NCBI GenBank assembly: GCA_028293125.1
Contig: JAQGPJ010000104.1
Coordinates: 1-60,588 of the forward strand
DNA: 60,588 nt
Reading direction: 5' to 3'
Source: Verrucomicrobiales bacterium
GTDB lineage: Bacteria; Verrucomicrobiota; Verrucomicrobiia; Verrucomicrobiales; V1-33
The translations under genes and the position numbers were made by a program. The notes beneath the pieces were generated by a model. It saw nothing but the letters and a program-made list of their open reading frames with translations. It ran no database searches and was not told the origin of the DNA. Of this stretch, positions 1-9,700 are shown one piece after another (position 1 is the first letter of the stretch; each line of letters opens with the position of its first letter).

Positions 1-408
1 AATTTTTCACTCGCGACTGTCTTATCCGACCGCTGATCGCATTGTTTCGTGCGACCCCTCCTTATAACCCGGATCCTGAATGACGCAAATCGTTTTTCGC
101 TCTTTTTTGCTTTTTCCCGGTTTTTCCGGTCTGGTTCCCCGTTTTTCCGGTGCTCAGCCTTCAAAATCCCGGCCGGACCCGGCCTTTGGCCGCCCAAAAC
201 CCGCCGTCCGCCCGCCCGGAGACGGCATTCCGCCCCTTCCTGGTGCCTTGGATGGCTCCCGAACCGGCTCGGAAACGCGCTTCCCGACTCATTTTCAAAC
301 TTCGATTCCCCCTTCAGGCCGCCTTTATCTCCCCAAACCGGGCCAAACCCGCTTTTTCCCAATTAAACCCCACTTCGGACTTGGCCCCTTCTTCCTTCCC
401 ACCCTTAA
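1..408. other. Gene-free pyrimidine-rich stretch
   Basis: I see no credible gene here. The plus strand is strongly C/T-rich, with short repeats of a tttttccgg type between about 100 and 150. The overlapping open frames are low-complexity Pro/Phe/Arg translations with no recognisable domain. The only structured element is the hairpin just after it, at 413-442. Confidence 0.6.
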
Positions 409-412
409 AAAC

Positions 413-442
413 AACCAGCCCGCCCTCACGGGCGGGCTGGTT
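413..442 (-). terminator. Rho-independent terminator, probably bidirectional
   Basis: A perfect 13-bp stem (413-425 with 430-442) closes a four-base loop. It is flanked by an A-run on the left and a T-run (441-445) on the right. On the minus strand the stem is followed by a T-rich run, so it can end transcription of the lysine aminomutase gene, whose stop lies about 65 bases away. A second, smaller 7-bp hairpin with a 3-base loop sits at 487-503, right after the stop codon. Confidence 0.85.
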
Positions 443-505
443 TTTGTACCCCTGCCCTGCTGCCGAAGCCATCAGGCGGGAAGTTCGCCTCTATAATAGA
501 GGCAG

Positions 506-1702
506 TCAGTCGCGCCGGAAACCGGCGATTTCGAAGTTGAGGGGCTTGGCCGTGGGCTCGGGGTAAGCGAAGACCTTGTTCTCATAATTGCGGACGAGGG
601 TGATACCGTCATCGCGGTGAATCAGGTAATCCGGATTCAGGGGCACCTTGCCGCCGCCTCCGGGGGCGTCGATGACAAACTGGGGCACAGCGTAGCCGGT
701 GGTGTGGCCTCGGAGCTGCTCGATAATCTCCAGCCCCTTGGCGACGCTGGTGCGCAGATGGGAGGATCCCTTGATCAAATCGCACTGGTAGAGGTAGTAG
801 GGCCGGACACGGCAGCGCAGGAGCTTCTGCACCAGCACTTTATAAACAGCAGGATCGTCGTTCACTCCGCGCAGAAGGACACTCTGGTTGCCCAGCGGAA
901 TGCCGTGGTTGGCGAGTCGCTCAAGAGCCTCTTTCACCTCAGTGGTCAGCTCCCGAGGGTGGTTCACATGCACGCTCATCCAGAGAGGATGGTATTTGGC
1001 GAGCATTTCACAGAGCTTCGGTGTGATGCGCTGCGGGAGGAAAATGGGCACCCTCGAGCCGATGCGGAGGAACTCGATGTGCTCAATGGAGCGCAGGCGC
1101 TTCAGCAGGGCCTCCAGTTTATTATCCGAAAGCAGCAGCGCGTCGCCTCCGGAGAGAAGAACGTCCCGGATCTCCGTGTGCTTCTCCAGATACTGGAAGG
1201 CGGCCTCCCATTCCGTATGCAGCTCCTGCTCGCCGACGCCACTCACCACCCGGCTGCGGGTGCAGTAGCGGCAGTAGGAGGCGCAGCGGTCGGTGACCAG
1301 AAACAGGACGCGGTCCGGATAGCGGTGCACCAGCCCCGGCACGGGCATGTGGCTGTCCTCGCCGCAGGGGTCGGCCATCTCCTCGGCATTGTCATAGCTT
1401 TCCTCAATGCGGGGCACCACCTGGCGGCGGATGGGACAGTCCGGATCGGTGGGGTGGATGAGATTGAAAAAGTGCGGCGTGATGGCCAGCGCCAGCTTAT
1501 TGCCGGAGAGGATGACCCCGGCGCGCTCCTCATCGGTCAGTACCAAGCGCTGCTCCAAGCCGGCGAGGGTGGTGACCCGGTTGCGAAGCTGCCAGGCCCA
1601 GTTGTTCCAGTCCTCTTGGGAAACCTCCTCCCCGGCCCAATAGCCGGGGGCGGCTGAGGTGAAATCGCGATCATTTCCAGCGGGGGAGAAGAGGCGTTGC
1701 AT
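506..1702 (-). CDS. kamA: Lysine 2,3-aminomutase (radical SAM, KamA family)
   Basis: This radical-SAM, PLP-dependent enzyme interconverts L-lysine and L-beta-lysine. The 398-residue product carries the cluster motif CxxxCxxC at Cys140, Cys144 and Cys147. The C-terminal PGGGGK motif contains the likely PLP-binding lysine, Lys352. Its length and the C-terminal region after the PLP lysine fit KamA better than the shorter EF-P modifying homologue EpmB, but a role in EF-P modification cannot be excluded. No beta-lysine acetyltransferase (ablB) lies next to it, so osmolyte synthesis is not supported locally. The gene is divergent from the pyrophosphatase gene and is followed by a strong terminator. 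The ATG at 1702 has no obvious ribosome binding site. Confidence 0.9.
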   Translation of the reverse strand: MQRLFSPAGNDRDFTSAAPGYWAGEEVSQEDWNNWAWQLRNRVTTLAGLEQRLVLTDEERAGVILSGNKLALAITPHFFNLIHPTDPDCPIRRQVVPRIEESYDNAEEMADPCGEDSHMPVPGLVHRYPDRVLFLVTDRCASYCRYCTRSRVVSGVGEQELHTEWEAAFQYLEKHTEIRDVLLSGGDALLLSDNKLEALLKRLRSIEHIEFLRIGSRVPIFLPQRITPKLCEMLAKYHPLWMSVHVNHPRELTTEVKEALERLANHGIPLGNQSVLLRGVNDDPAVYKVLVQKLLRCRVRPYYLYQCDLIKGSSHLRTSVAKGLEIIEQLRGHTTGYAVPQFVIDAPGGGGKVPLNPDYLIHRDDGITLVRNYENKVFAYPEPTAKPLNFEIAGFRRD

Positions 1703-1884
1703 TTAGTGGGGTTGTCGGTGGGTTATCAGGAGAACCAGTGATCGTCAGTGTCAACGATATCGGTGAAAAGAGCGTTGCAAAAAACACCGTTGTTTGGAAT
1801 TCATCGAACAATCGCCGGTAATTTCCAAGGAAATCCGCAAGCTCATTGCGGCACGGCCAGGGACGGTTATCATGCGCGCTTTCC

Positions 1885-3582
1885 ATGATTCAGGCTTCCT
1901 TTGAAAAAACCGGCGCGGGCAAACTGCCGGTGTATGTGATCGGTCATCAAAATCCGGACACCGACGCCATCTGCTCCGCCATTGGTTGCGCGGAGCTGCT
2001 GCGGATGACGCGTTATCCCGATGCCGTGGCGGCCTGCTGCGGCGGTCTGAATCCCCGTACCCGCTGGGTGCTGGAGCGCGCCGGCATGAAGGCCCCGCAT
2101 CTGATCATGGATCTGCGCCCGACCACGGAGACGATCTGCCGGGCGGATGTGGTGAAGGCACGGCCGCATGAGACTTTTCTGGACGTTTATGAGCGCATGG
2201 AGCGGGCCGGGGTGCGCACCATCCCTATTATCGATGACCAGGAGCGCATGATCGGTCTGGCCAGCAGTCAGGATCTGCTGAAACTGCTGCTGCACAATGT
2301 GGGCGACACCACGGAGGCCCGCCGGGTGCGCACTACGGTGGCGAACATGGCCCGGACCTTGGAGGGCTATATCGACTGCGGCACGGATCTGGACACGGAG
2401 CACGATTTTATCCTCACCGTCAGCGCCTCCAGCGAGCATACGGTCGAGGCCCGTCTGACGGAGTATCCGCGGGAACAACTGGTGGTGGTGGTGGGCGACC
2501 GCCCGGAAGTTCATAAAATGGCGCTGAAGGTGCAGGTAAGGGTGATGGTGCTGACCGGCGGGGCCCATCTCGCCCCTGATCTGCTGGAGCTGGCCCGTGT
2601 CCAAGGATGCACGATCCTTTCCTGCCATCACGACACCGCCAGCACCACCCAGCTGATCCGCTGCTCCCGGCGGATCGCGGACGCGGTGGAGCGCGATTTC
2701 AAATCCTACGGCAGCAAGGTCCATCTCGCCAGCATCCGCAGTGAAATCCAGCACCTGCCGCAGGCCCTGTTCCCCGTGATCCGCGAGGACAACGGCAAGC
2801 TGATCGGGGTTTTCTCCAAAACCGACCTGCTGGACCCGCCCCGTCAGAGACTGGTGCTGGTGGACCACAATGAACTCAGCCAAGCGGTGCCGGGGGCGGC
2901 GGATGCGAACATTCTGGAAGTGCTGGACCACCACCGGCTGAGCGGCAATCTGGTCTCCCGCGAGCCCATCCGCTTCATCAATGAACCGGTGGGCTCCACC
3001 TGCACCATTGTGGCCCGGCTTTTTCAGCTTTCCAGCCTGCGCCCCACCCCCAGTGTGGCCATGTGCCTCTGCGCCGGCATCATCAGCGACACCCTTAAGC
3101 TGACGTCCCCCACCACTACGCCCACCGACCGCGACATACTGTCATGGCTGGCCGGACAGGCGGGGATCGTGGTGGATGACTTCGCCCGTGAATTCTTTGG
3201 CGCAGGATCCCTGCTGCGCTCCGCCCCTTCCGACCTCATTCTCAATACCGACCGTAAGGAATTCCAAGAAAATGGCTGGCACATCAGCATCAGCCAGATC
3301 GAGGAACTGGGGCTGGACGACTTTGAGAGCCGCGCCGCTGAGCTGCGGGAGGCCCTTGGCAGGATGGCACAGTCCCACAAGCACGATTTCGCCTGTCTCA
3401 TCGTCACCGATATCTCCAAACACTACAGCCTGCTGCTGACCAGTGGCAGCGAGGCCGTGATCCGGGAAATCGACTTCCCGCATCTGGCTCCGGACCTCTT
3501 TGAAATGGATGGGGTGGTCAGCCGGAAAAAGCAGTTTTTCCCCTTCATCAGCCGGGTGCTGGCGAGGGCAGTGAAAAGCTGA
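1885..3582 (+). CDS. Family II Mn-dependent inorganic pyrophosphatase with CBS-DRTGG-CBS insert
   Basis: This cytoplasmic enzyme hydrolyses pyrophosphate. The 565-residue product opens with the DHH-family metal motif H-x-N-P-D-x-D (His21-Asp27). It has DHN at 327-329 and DHH at 348-350, and ends in a DHHA2 domain with the SRKKQ substrate motif near the C terminus. Between the first metal motif and the DHN site lie CBS domain 1 (about 86-145), a DRTGG-like domain (about 205-285) and CBS domain 2 (about 285-316). This layout is that of nucleotide-regulated CBS-pyrophosphatases, where adenine nucleotides and diadenosine polyphosphates tune activity. The frame is open back to a TTG at 1846. I chose the ATG at 1885 because the conserved domain begins shortly after it. 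Confidence 0.92.
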   Translation: MIQASFEKTGAGKLPVYVIGHQNPDTDAICSAIGCAELLRMTRYPDAVAACCGGLNPRTRWVLERAGMKAPHLIMDLRPTTETICRADVVKARPHETFLDVYERMERAGVRTIPIIDDQERMIGLASSQDLLKLLLHNVGDTTEARRVRTTVANMARTLEGYIDCGTDLDTEHDFILTVSASSEHTVEARLTEYPREQLVVVVGDRPEVHKMALKVQVRVMVLTGGAHLAPDLLELARVQGCTILSCHHDTASTTQLIRCSRRIADAVERDFKSYGSKVHLASIRSEIQHLPQALFPVIREDNGKLIGVFSKTDLLDPPRQRLVLVDHNELSQAVPGAADANILEVLDHHRLSGNLVSREPIRFINEPVGSTCTIVARLFQLSSLRPTPSVAMCLCAGIISDTLKLTSPTTTPTDRDILSWLAGQAGIVVDDFAREFFGAGSLLRSAPSDLILNTDRKEFQENGWHISISQIEELGLDDFESRAAELREALGRMAQSHKHDFACLIVTDISKHYSLLLTSGSEAVIREIDFPHLAPDLFEMDGVVSRKKQFFPFISRVLARAVKS

Positions 3583-3702
3583 CAGCCTTCACCGGAAACA
3601 GACAGCAGCGCTGAGCCGGCAGCGGCCTGGCCGTCCGGCAACCCGTTTTGCGGGTGGAATTCGCGGTCGTACGGCATGGCAGGTGCCTGAACAACCATCA
3701 CC

Positions 3703-4830
3703 ATGCATTTCCGCCTCCTTCCGGTTTTGATGCTCTCCCCGTTTGTGACCTCCGGCCTGCAGCTGCCCTTGCGGGCGGACGAAGCGCTCGACAAGGCAAT
3801 TGATGCTGTCGCTCCGGATTTCAAAAAATGGGCCACGGTCTGTGTGGTCACCCGGGACGCCACCGGAGGGCCATCCTTTGCCTGGACGGATTACCGGGAC
3901 ACCGGCGGGCAGCAGGATTTCTGGCCCTGCAGCACCATCAAGCTCTACACCGTGGTGGCCGCACTGGAGCTGCTGACGGAGAAAGGCTTTCCCTTGGACA
4001 CGGTGGTGACCTTTTCCCATCAGGAGAAAGCGGATGCTCCATGGACCACCGACAGTTCCCGGACTGTGCGGGAAATGCTGAGCGAGGTTTTCCGCCGCTC
4101 CTCCAACGAGGATTACACCCTGCTGCTGCGGATGGCGGGCATTGACCGGATCAACACCCGCTTTCTGATTCCCGATAAAGGTTTTCAGAAATCCGCCCTG
4201 ATGCGCGGTTATGTGCTTGGCCGGCCCTGGGTTTACAAACGGGAGGAGCCTCAGCGCATCCGTCTGGCCACCGCCAATGGCTCCAAAGTGGAAACTTGGG
4301 AGCATACATGGACCGGGCATTCCTACTCCGCCGACCGCGGAGCCACGATCATTGATTCCAAAACCGGGAATGTCACCACCACCCGCGACCTCGTGGAATG
4401 CCTGCGCCGGATTTTGTTCCACGAGCAGCTGCCCGAGAAGGAGCGTTACGCCCTCAGTCCGGAAATGCTGCAGTTCCTCCGCGAAGGAGGCAATGGTCTG
4501 ACCGGTTTGGAGAATAAAGACAAGGAATCCGGGCCCGACGCTTGGACCGAAGCCACGGAGAAGGTTTTTCCTCAATCGCGATTCTACCACAAATGCGGCC
4601 TCATCGAAGGCTACGGGCTGGAGATTGCCGCCGTGGATGACTCCAAACAGGGCGGTCCGGTTTACCTGCTGGCACCCGCTGTGGCCGCCGGATCCGCGAC
4701 CAAGCCCGTGCCGGGAACAAAGATCGTCGGCGAAATGTCGCTGAAAATTGCCGAATGGGTCCGGAACCAGTCCATTTCAGCGGCTCCCACTCCTGCTCCA
4801 GCTTCACCGGCGGCAGGAGCCGAGCCATGA
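3703..4830 (+). CDS. Exported serine hydrolase, class A beta-lactamase fold
   Basis: The 375-residue protein starts with a signal peptide (about 1-25). It has the active-site tetrad S-T-I-K at 77-80, an S-S-N element at 133-135 in the place of the SDN loop, and K-C-G at 297-299 where class A enzymes have KTG. These place it among beta-lactamase-like serine hydrolases acting outside the cytoplasm. Whether it hydrolyses beta-lactams or is a peptidoglycan or other serine hydrolase cannot be told from sequence. The cysteine in the KTG position is unusual. The C terminus is an Ala/Pro-rich tail. It stands alone on the plus strand after the pyrophosphatase gene, with a 120-base gap. Confidence 0.75.
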   Translation: MHFRLLPVLMLSPFVTSGLQLPLRADEALDKAIDAVAPDFKKWATVCVVTRDATGGPSFAWTDYRDTGGQQDFWPCSTIKLYTVVAALELLTEKGFPLDTVVTFSHQEKADAPWTTDSSRTVREMLSEVFRRSSNEDYTLLLRMAGIDRINTRFLIPDKGFQKSALMRGYVLGRPWVYKREEPQRIRLATANGSKVETWEHTWTGHSYSADRGATIIDSKTGNVTTTRDLVECLRRILFHEQLPEKERYALSPEMLQFLREGGNGLTGLENKDKESGPDAWTEATEKVFPQSRFYHKCGLIEGYGLEIAAVDDSKQGGPVYLLAPAVAAGSATKPVPGTKIVGEMSLKIAEWVRNQSISAAPTPAPASPAAGAEP

Positions 4831-5064
4831 GGGCAACCTGCACAGAGAGGCTGGTTTTCCCGGCCTTTCTCCCTGAAACGTTAAAGGAACCGGGTTTCCG
4901 CCCAAACCGATCCGGTTGGTTTATAAAAGGATTAAAACGCCTATCCTCTCCACCCGGAAGCGCCTACGGGAAACCCTTAACTGACAGGACGGCTGCACAA
5001 TAGTCTTTTCCCGGATACGGACCGTGCCACAATCTCCGGCTCCATTCGGTTTTTGCAGCTTTCT

Positions 5065-6783
5065 ATGAAAAAAATTTCCGCCGCGCTTTGCGGCTTTGGG
5101 GTGACGGGACTTACGCTGTGGCTGGCGTTTTCAGGCGGCGCATTGCCTGAACCCGCGTCCCCCCTATCCCGGTCAACCACCGCTGTTTCCCCTCCCGGCA
5201 CCGGCATTCCTGATTGGCCCGCCGCCCCTTCCAAAGGGGTTGCGGAGATTCCGGCTGGCTTCGTTGTCTCCCCGCCAGCCCTGCCAGGAAAAACGGACAC
5301 GGCCATGCCCGAAATGGAGGCCATTTACGCTTTCCAAGAATACTCGCAACGCTGGATGGCCGCCAATGCCGCAGGGCGTAAAGCCATGCAGGCGGAGGGG
5401 GTGCGGCTGGCAAAGGCCAGACGCCCGGAATTCAAAAAGCTGATCATGGCCGATCCCCGGCGGGCGCTGGAGGAGTCGGTGCCGCGTGTGGTGCGTCAGG
5501 ACATGCCGGCCGATATCGTGGCGGCTTTGGAGAAACCCGTCTCCGGCACCGGGAATTACAATATGTATCAGGGCCGTCCGGCGGAGGGCCAGGCGGCGAC
5601 GGCGGACCAGCTCACGCTCCGCTACTTTGAAACCGCCACGGGGGAGAGCTACAAAGCCCATGTTTTCGGGCTGATGGAGGCGGTCATCTCCAAAAAGGAC
5701 GTGCCTCTGCGCGGGGTGGCGGTGGACCGGGAAATGGCAGTGGCGGAAAGCCCGGTGCGCCGGCTGGAAACCGGCGAGCGTGTCGCGGCCGACGCCAGCG
5801 TGGAAGCTCTGTGCCCGGTTTCCGGCGAGGAGACACAAACCGTGGCCCCCGAGGAGCCGATAACTGAGGAAACACCTGCCGTCGAGGTCGGCTCGCGGGT
5901 GATCCTCCTTTGCAATGGCTCCCATGTGACGGTGCTGGACGAGAAGTATAAAAACCTCCTTCAGGCCAGCGGTCCCGGCGGGGCAGGCTACTTTTTCTCA
6001 GGCTACCCCGGGGATTCATCGGAGGCGCTGGGGAATTTCCGCTGCCTCTACATCCGCATCACCTATCCGGACCAGCTCCGGGCGCCGAACACCGAAGACA
6101 GCGCCTACGGGGACATGCGGAATGTATCACGGTTCTATCTGGAGAGCTCCTATGGTAAGCTGACCTCCACCAGCACGGTCACCCCTCTGATCGTCATGCC
6201 CCACACCCAGGCCTGGTACATCGCCAAGGATGACGAGGTGGACGGGCTGGGCCTGCTGCACGGCGATGCCCGAGCCGAGGCCCGGAAGCTGGGATACGAC
6301 TCCCATCAGTTCAACTGCACCATTGTGCGGGTGAATGGCGGACCGCGCCTGAGCGGCATCTCCTGGGGTGGAGGCGACAGCGTGTGGGTAAGCTGGGACG
6401 GCATGGACGTGCTGAACCACGAGTGCGGTCACTCGCTGGGACGCAACCACGCGAACTTCTGGAAAACCACGGACGGCACCCCCTACGGCGACGGGACGAA
6501 TGAGGAGTATGGCAATTCCTTCGACGTCATGGGCGGCGGCAGCGGCTTTGGCGCTCACTACAACTCCATCAGCAAGCGGGCCCTGGGCTGGCTGCCGGAT
6601 CCCTATGTCCATAAGCCGGCGGCCAACGGCGTTTACCGGATTCACGCATACGACCAGCCCCAGCTTCAAGAGGGGCAGCGCTACGCCTTCCGCGTGGCCA
6701 AGGACAGTGCCCGGACCTATTATGTGGAATATCATCCCGCCAACAGCCATCTGACGGATTCCGCCGTGGTGCTGTATTCCTAG
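5065..6783 (+). CDS. Secreted metzincin-type metalloprotease, N-terminal part (cut by in-frame TAG)
   Basis: This 572-residue product begins with a signal peptide (lysines at 2-3, hydrophobic to about 28) and a long propeptide-like region. The catalytic site is the complete metzincin motif HExxHxxGxxH at 452-462, with a Met-turn (D-V-M-G, Met489). The surroundings resemble gametolysin-like (M11) and M6-like secreted proteases. The frame ends at a TAG (6781-6783) in the middle of a region that should continue: two codons later the same frame resumes for another 1,686 codons with the expected continuation of the catalytic domain and its accessory domains. This is therefore probably the amino part of one interrupted protein. 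The ATG at 5065 was preferred over a TTG at 5053. Confidence 0.75.
   Translation: MKKISAALCGFGVTGLTLWLAFSGGALPEPASPLSRSTTAVSPPGTGIPDWPAAPSKGVAEIPAGFVVSPPALPGKTDTAMPEMEAIYAFQEYSQRWMAANAAGRKAMQAEGVRLAKARRPEFKKLIMADPRRALEESVPRVVRQDMPADIVAALEKPVSGTGNYNMYQGRPAEGQAATADQLTLRYFETATGESYKAHVFGLMEAVISKKDVPLRGVAVDREMAVAESPVRRLETGERVAADASVEALCPVSGEETQTVAPEEPITEETPAVEVGSRVILLCNGSHVTVLDEKYKNLLQASGPGGAGYFFSGYPGDSSEALGNFRCLYIRITYPDQLRAPNTEDSAYGDMRNVSRFYLESSYGKLTSTSTVTPLIVMPHTQAWYIAKDDEVDGLGLLHGDARAEARKLGYDSHQFNCTIVRVNGGPRLSGISWGGGDSVWVSWDGMDVLNHECGHSLGRNHANFWKTTDGTPYGDGTNEEYGNSFDVMGGGSGFGAHYNSISKRALGWLPDPYVHKPAANGVYRIHAYDQPQLQEGQRYAFRVAKDSARTYYVEYHPANSHLTDSAVVLYS
6781..6783 (+). other. In-frame amber codon splitting one large gene
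   Basis: The TAG stop of the protease frame and the ATG at 6790 are in the same reading frame and separated by only two sense codons. The residues after it (M-S-N-A-G-H-L-V-D-T-T-P-G-S) read as the natural continuation of the protease domain, not as a protein N terminus. No signal peptide or ribosome binding site precedes 6790. A single base change (for example from TGG or CAG) would restore a 2,265-residue protein. Confidence 0.8.
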
Positions 6784-6789
6784 AGCGGC

Positions 6790-9700
6790 ATGAGCAATGC
6801 CGGCCATCTGGTGGACACCACCCCCGGCAGCGCGGACGGCAAAAATGACGGCGGCATCCGGATCGGCCGTACTTACACTGACCCGGAGGCGGACATGCAC
6901 TTCACGGTTCTGGGCAAAAACGGCACCCAGCCCCCCTCCCTGGACCTGATGTACAATCGCGGTCCGTTTCCCGGCAACCGCCCTCCGGAGGCTGCGCTGA
7001 CCGCGAACACCACTACTATCGCCCCGGGCGGCAGCATCACCTTCACCGCCGCCGCCACGGATCCTGACGGCGACACCCTGTCCTATCACTGGGATTTCAA
7101 TGACGGCGTGCCGGTCACCAGCACTCCGGTGTTCACCCGTGTTTTCCCGTCTACGGATCAGATGACCGTGCATCTCACGGTTTCCGATATGAAGGGTGGC
7201 ACCACCCGCCGCCATGTGCTGGTCAATGTGGGGTCGCATGGCCGCCGCACTATCACCGGCAGAGTGCTGGCCGGAGGGCAGCCTCTGGCGGATGTCCGGA
7301 TCACCAACGGATCCAAATACTGCTTCACGGACAGCGACGGAAACTACATTCTCTCCGACCTGACCACCGGGTCCCACAACCTGACCGCCAGCCTGGCCGG
7401 CCACACCTTCACACCCGGCTTCAATAATCCCTTCAATGCCACCAGCGGCACCAACATTGGCAACTGGACGGCGAATCCCGCGGTTCTTGTCTCCCTGACC
7501 AAAACTTCGGACGCCGCCGAGGGCGGGGCCAATGGCGTTTTCACTCTCACGCGAACCGGCTCCACCTCCTCCGCGCTGAAGGTGCGGGTGGCCACTGCGG
7601 ACGGCACGGCGGCCTTCTCCACGGATTACACTTTCTCACCGAACTATGCGAACGACGGTCTGTTCAAAACCTTCACCATCCCCGCAGGGGCGGCCAGCCT
7701 GCCCATCACGGTGGCGGCGGTGAACGATACCAGTCAGGAGGGCCCGGAGACCGTGACCCTGTCTCTGGCCGCCAACGGCGGTTATATCGCCAGCGGACTG
7801 AACTATGCGGTCATGACTCTTGAGGACAACGACAGCCGTCTGCCCAAAGTGAGTGTGCTGCCCACCGGCCCGTATGCCATGGAGTTGGCATCCCCCCAGG
7901 CGGGCGAATTCACTTTTTACCGCAGTGGCGATGCGGATGACGCCCTCACGCTCTCGGTGACTTGGTCGGGCCCGGCGGGGAATGGCACGGACTACACGCC
8001 CCTGCCCTCCACAGTCACCTTTCCGGCGGGACAGAAAAGTACCACTGTCAGTGTTGCCCCGGTCAATGACTCCGCCATCGAGACTCCCGAGGACTGCACG
8101 GTGGCCATCAGCAGCGGAGCGGGGTATCTTCGCGACAGCACCGCGCAGAGCGCAACAGTGGTGATCTCCGACGATGACACCCCGGTGGTGACGGTCACCG
8201 CCCTGGATGCCTTGGCCTCCGAGGAAGGCCGCGATCCGGGAGTTTTCCTCATCACGCGGACCGGCGGCACCGCCGCCCCGCTTAAAGTGTATTACGGGCT
8301 GTCCGGCAGCGCCCTGCACGGGACAGACTACATCGCCCTGCCGGGAGAAATTACCGTCCCCGCCGGCTCCGCCAGCGCGCCGGTCATGGTCACCCCCTAT
8401 GACGATGATCTGGGCGAGCCGGAGGAGCAGTCCGTGGTGCTGAACCTGACCACCTTCAACAATGCCTACAGCGTGGGCGCGGCCAATTCCGCCACCGTGA
8501 ACATCAGGGACAATGATGACCGGCCCGTGGTGTCCGTGCGCGCCGGCGGTTCGCCCGCGGAGCCCTCCACGGCGGGCGCTTTCATTTTCCGGGCCATCGG
8601 CTCCGCCACCGGAAATATCACGGTGCGCTACACCGTCACCGGCACGGCCACAGCAGGAACGGACTACACCAGGCTTAGCGGCACCGTCTCCCTGCCGGCC
8701 AATGGCTCGAACGATGTGACGGTGAATATCCCGGTTCGGAATGACACCTTGCCGGAACCCACGGAAACCATCATCGTAACCATCACCCCGGATGCCGCCT
8801 ATGAAATCCACAATGACGGCACCGCCACTGCGCGGCTGAAGGATGACGAGCGCGGCACCCCAGTCATGGTCTCCACTTGGAACACCACGCCGGCGGAGGG
8901 CGGCGCGGCCGGAAAGTTCTATCTGTCCCGTGCCAACGCCTCCACCGGCGCCTTGGCGGTGAAATACAGCCTGAGCGGCACGGCGGTGAACGGCACAGAC
9001 TACACGCTGCTCTCCGGCACGGCAACGATTCCCGGCGGCGAAACCGGCGTGGATGTGAATGTGACGCCGATCAACGACACTCTGGTCGAGGGCACCGAAA
9101 CCGTCACCCTCACGGTGGATCCCGACACCAACTACGATGTGGACCAGCCTGGCAGCGCCACTCTTTACCTGCAGGACAACGAGTCTCCTCCGGTCAGCGT
9201 CCGCTTTGCCTCCACCACCGGCACCACCACCGAGGCACCGGATGCGGCAACCGGGGAATACCGGGACGTTCCCGTGCAGCTTTCCGCCGCCTCGACGAAC
9301 GAGGTCACTGTGGAATACACCAGCGCGGGTGGCACCGCCGCCGGCGACAACACGGACTGGGCTTTTGTGGACGCGAGTCCCGGAAATGCGGTCATCCCCG
9401 GGGGGATTCTGACTTTCCCTGCCGGCACCACCACTCAAAATATCCGCATCCGGGTGAAAAATGACGGTGTGGCGGAGGGTGATGAAACGGTCATTCTCAC
9501 GCTTCAGAACGCCCGGTTCGCCCGCACCTCTTCCAGCACTGTAACCCACACCCTGACTATCAAGGACGCCAACAATCCCGTGCGGCGCGTCAGCTTCCTG
9601 ACCGCCTCCGGCACCCGCTCGGAAACGGAGGGTAGCGAACCCATGCTCATGGCTGTGCTTGACCGGGCGGCGGACAACTCCGCAGCCGTCAGCGTGAACT

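Noticed and set aside
506-1702. EpmB-type lysine aminomutase acting on EF-P
   Set aside because: Length and C-terminal region favour KamA, and no EF-P lysyltransferase gene is nearby; it is kept only as an alternative.
6781-6783. Recoding of TAG as pyrrolysine or another amino acid
   Set aside because: No pyrrolysine genes are visible here and other genes in the window are not seen to use in-frame TAG; a mutation or sequencing error is simpler.
7636-9549. 637-codon minus-strand frame opposite the Calx-beta region
   Set aside because: Low-complexity Gly/Arg/His translation, antisense to a clearly coding domain repeat.
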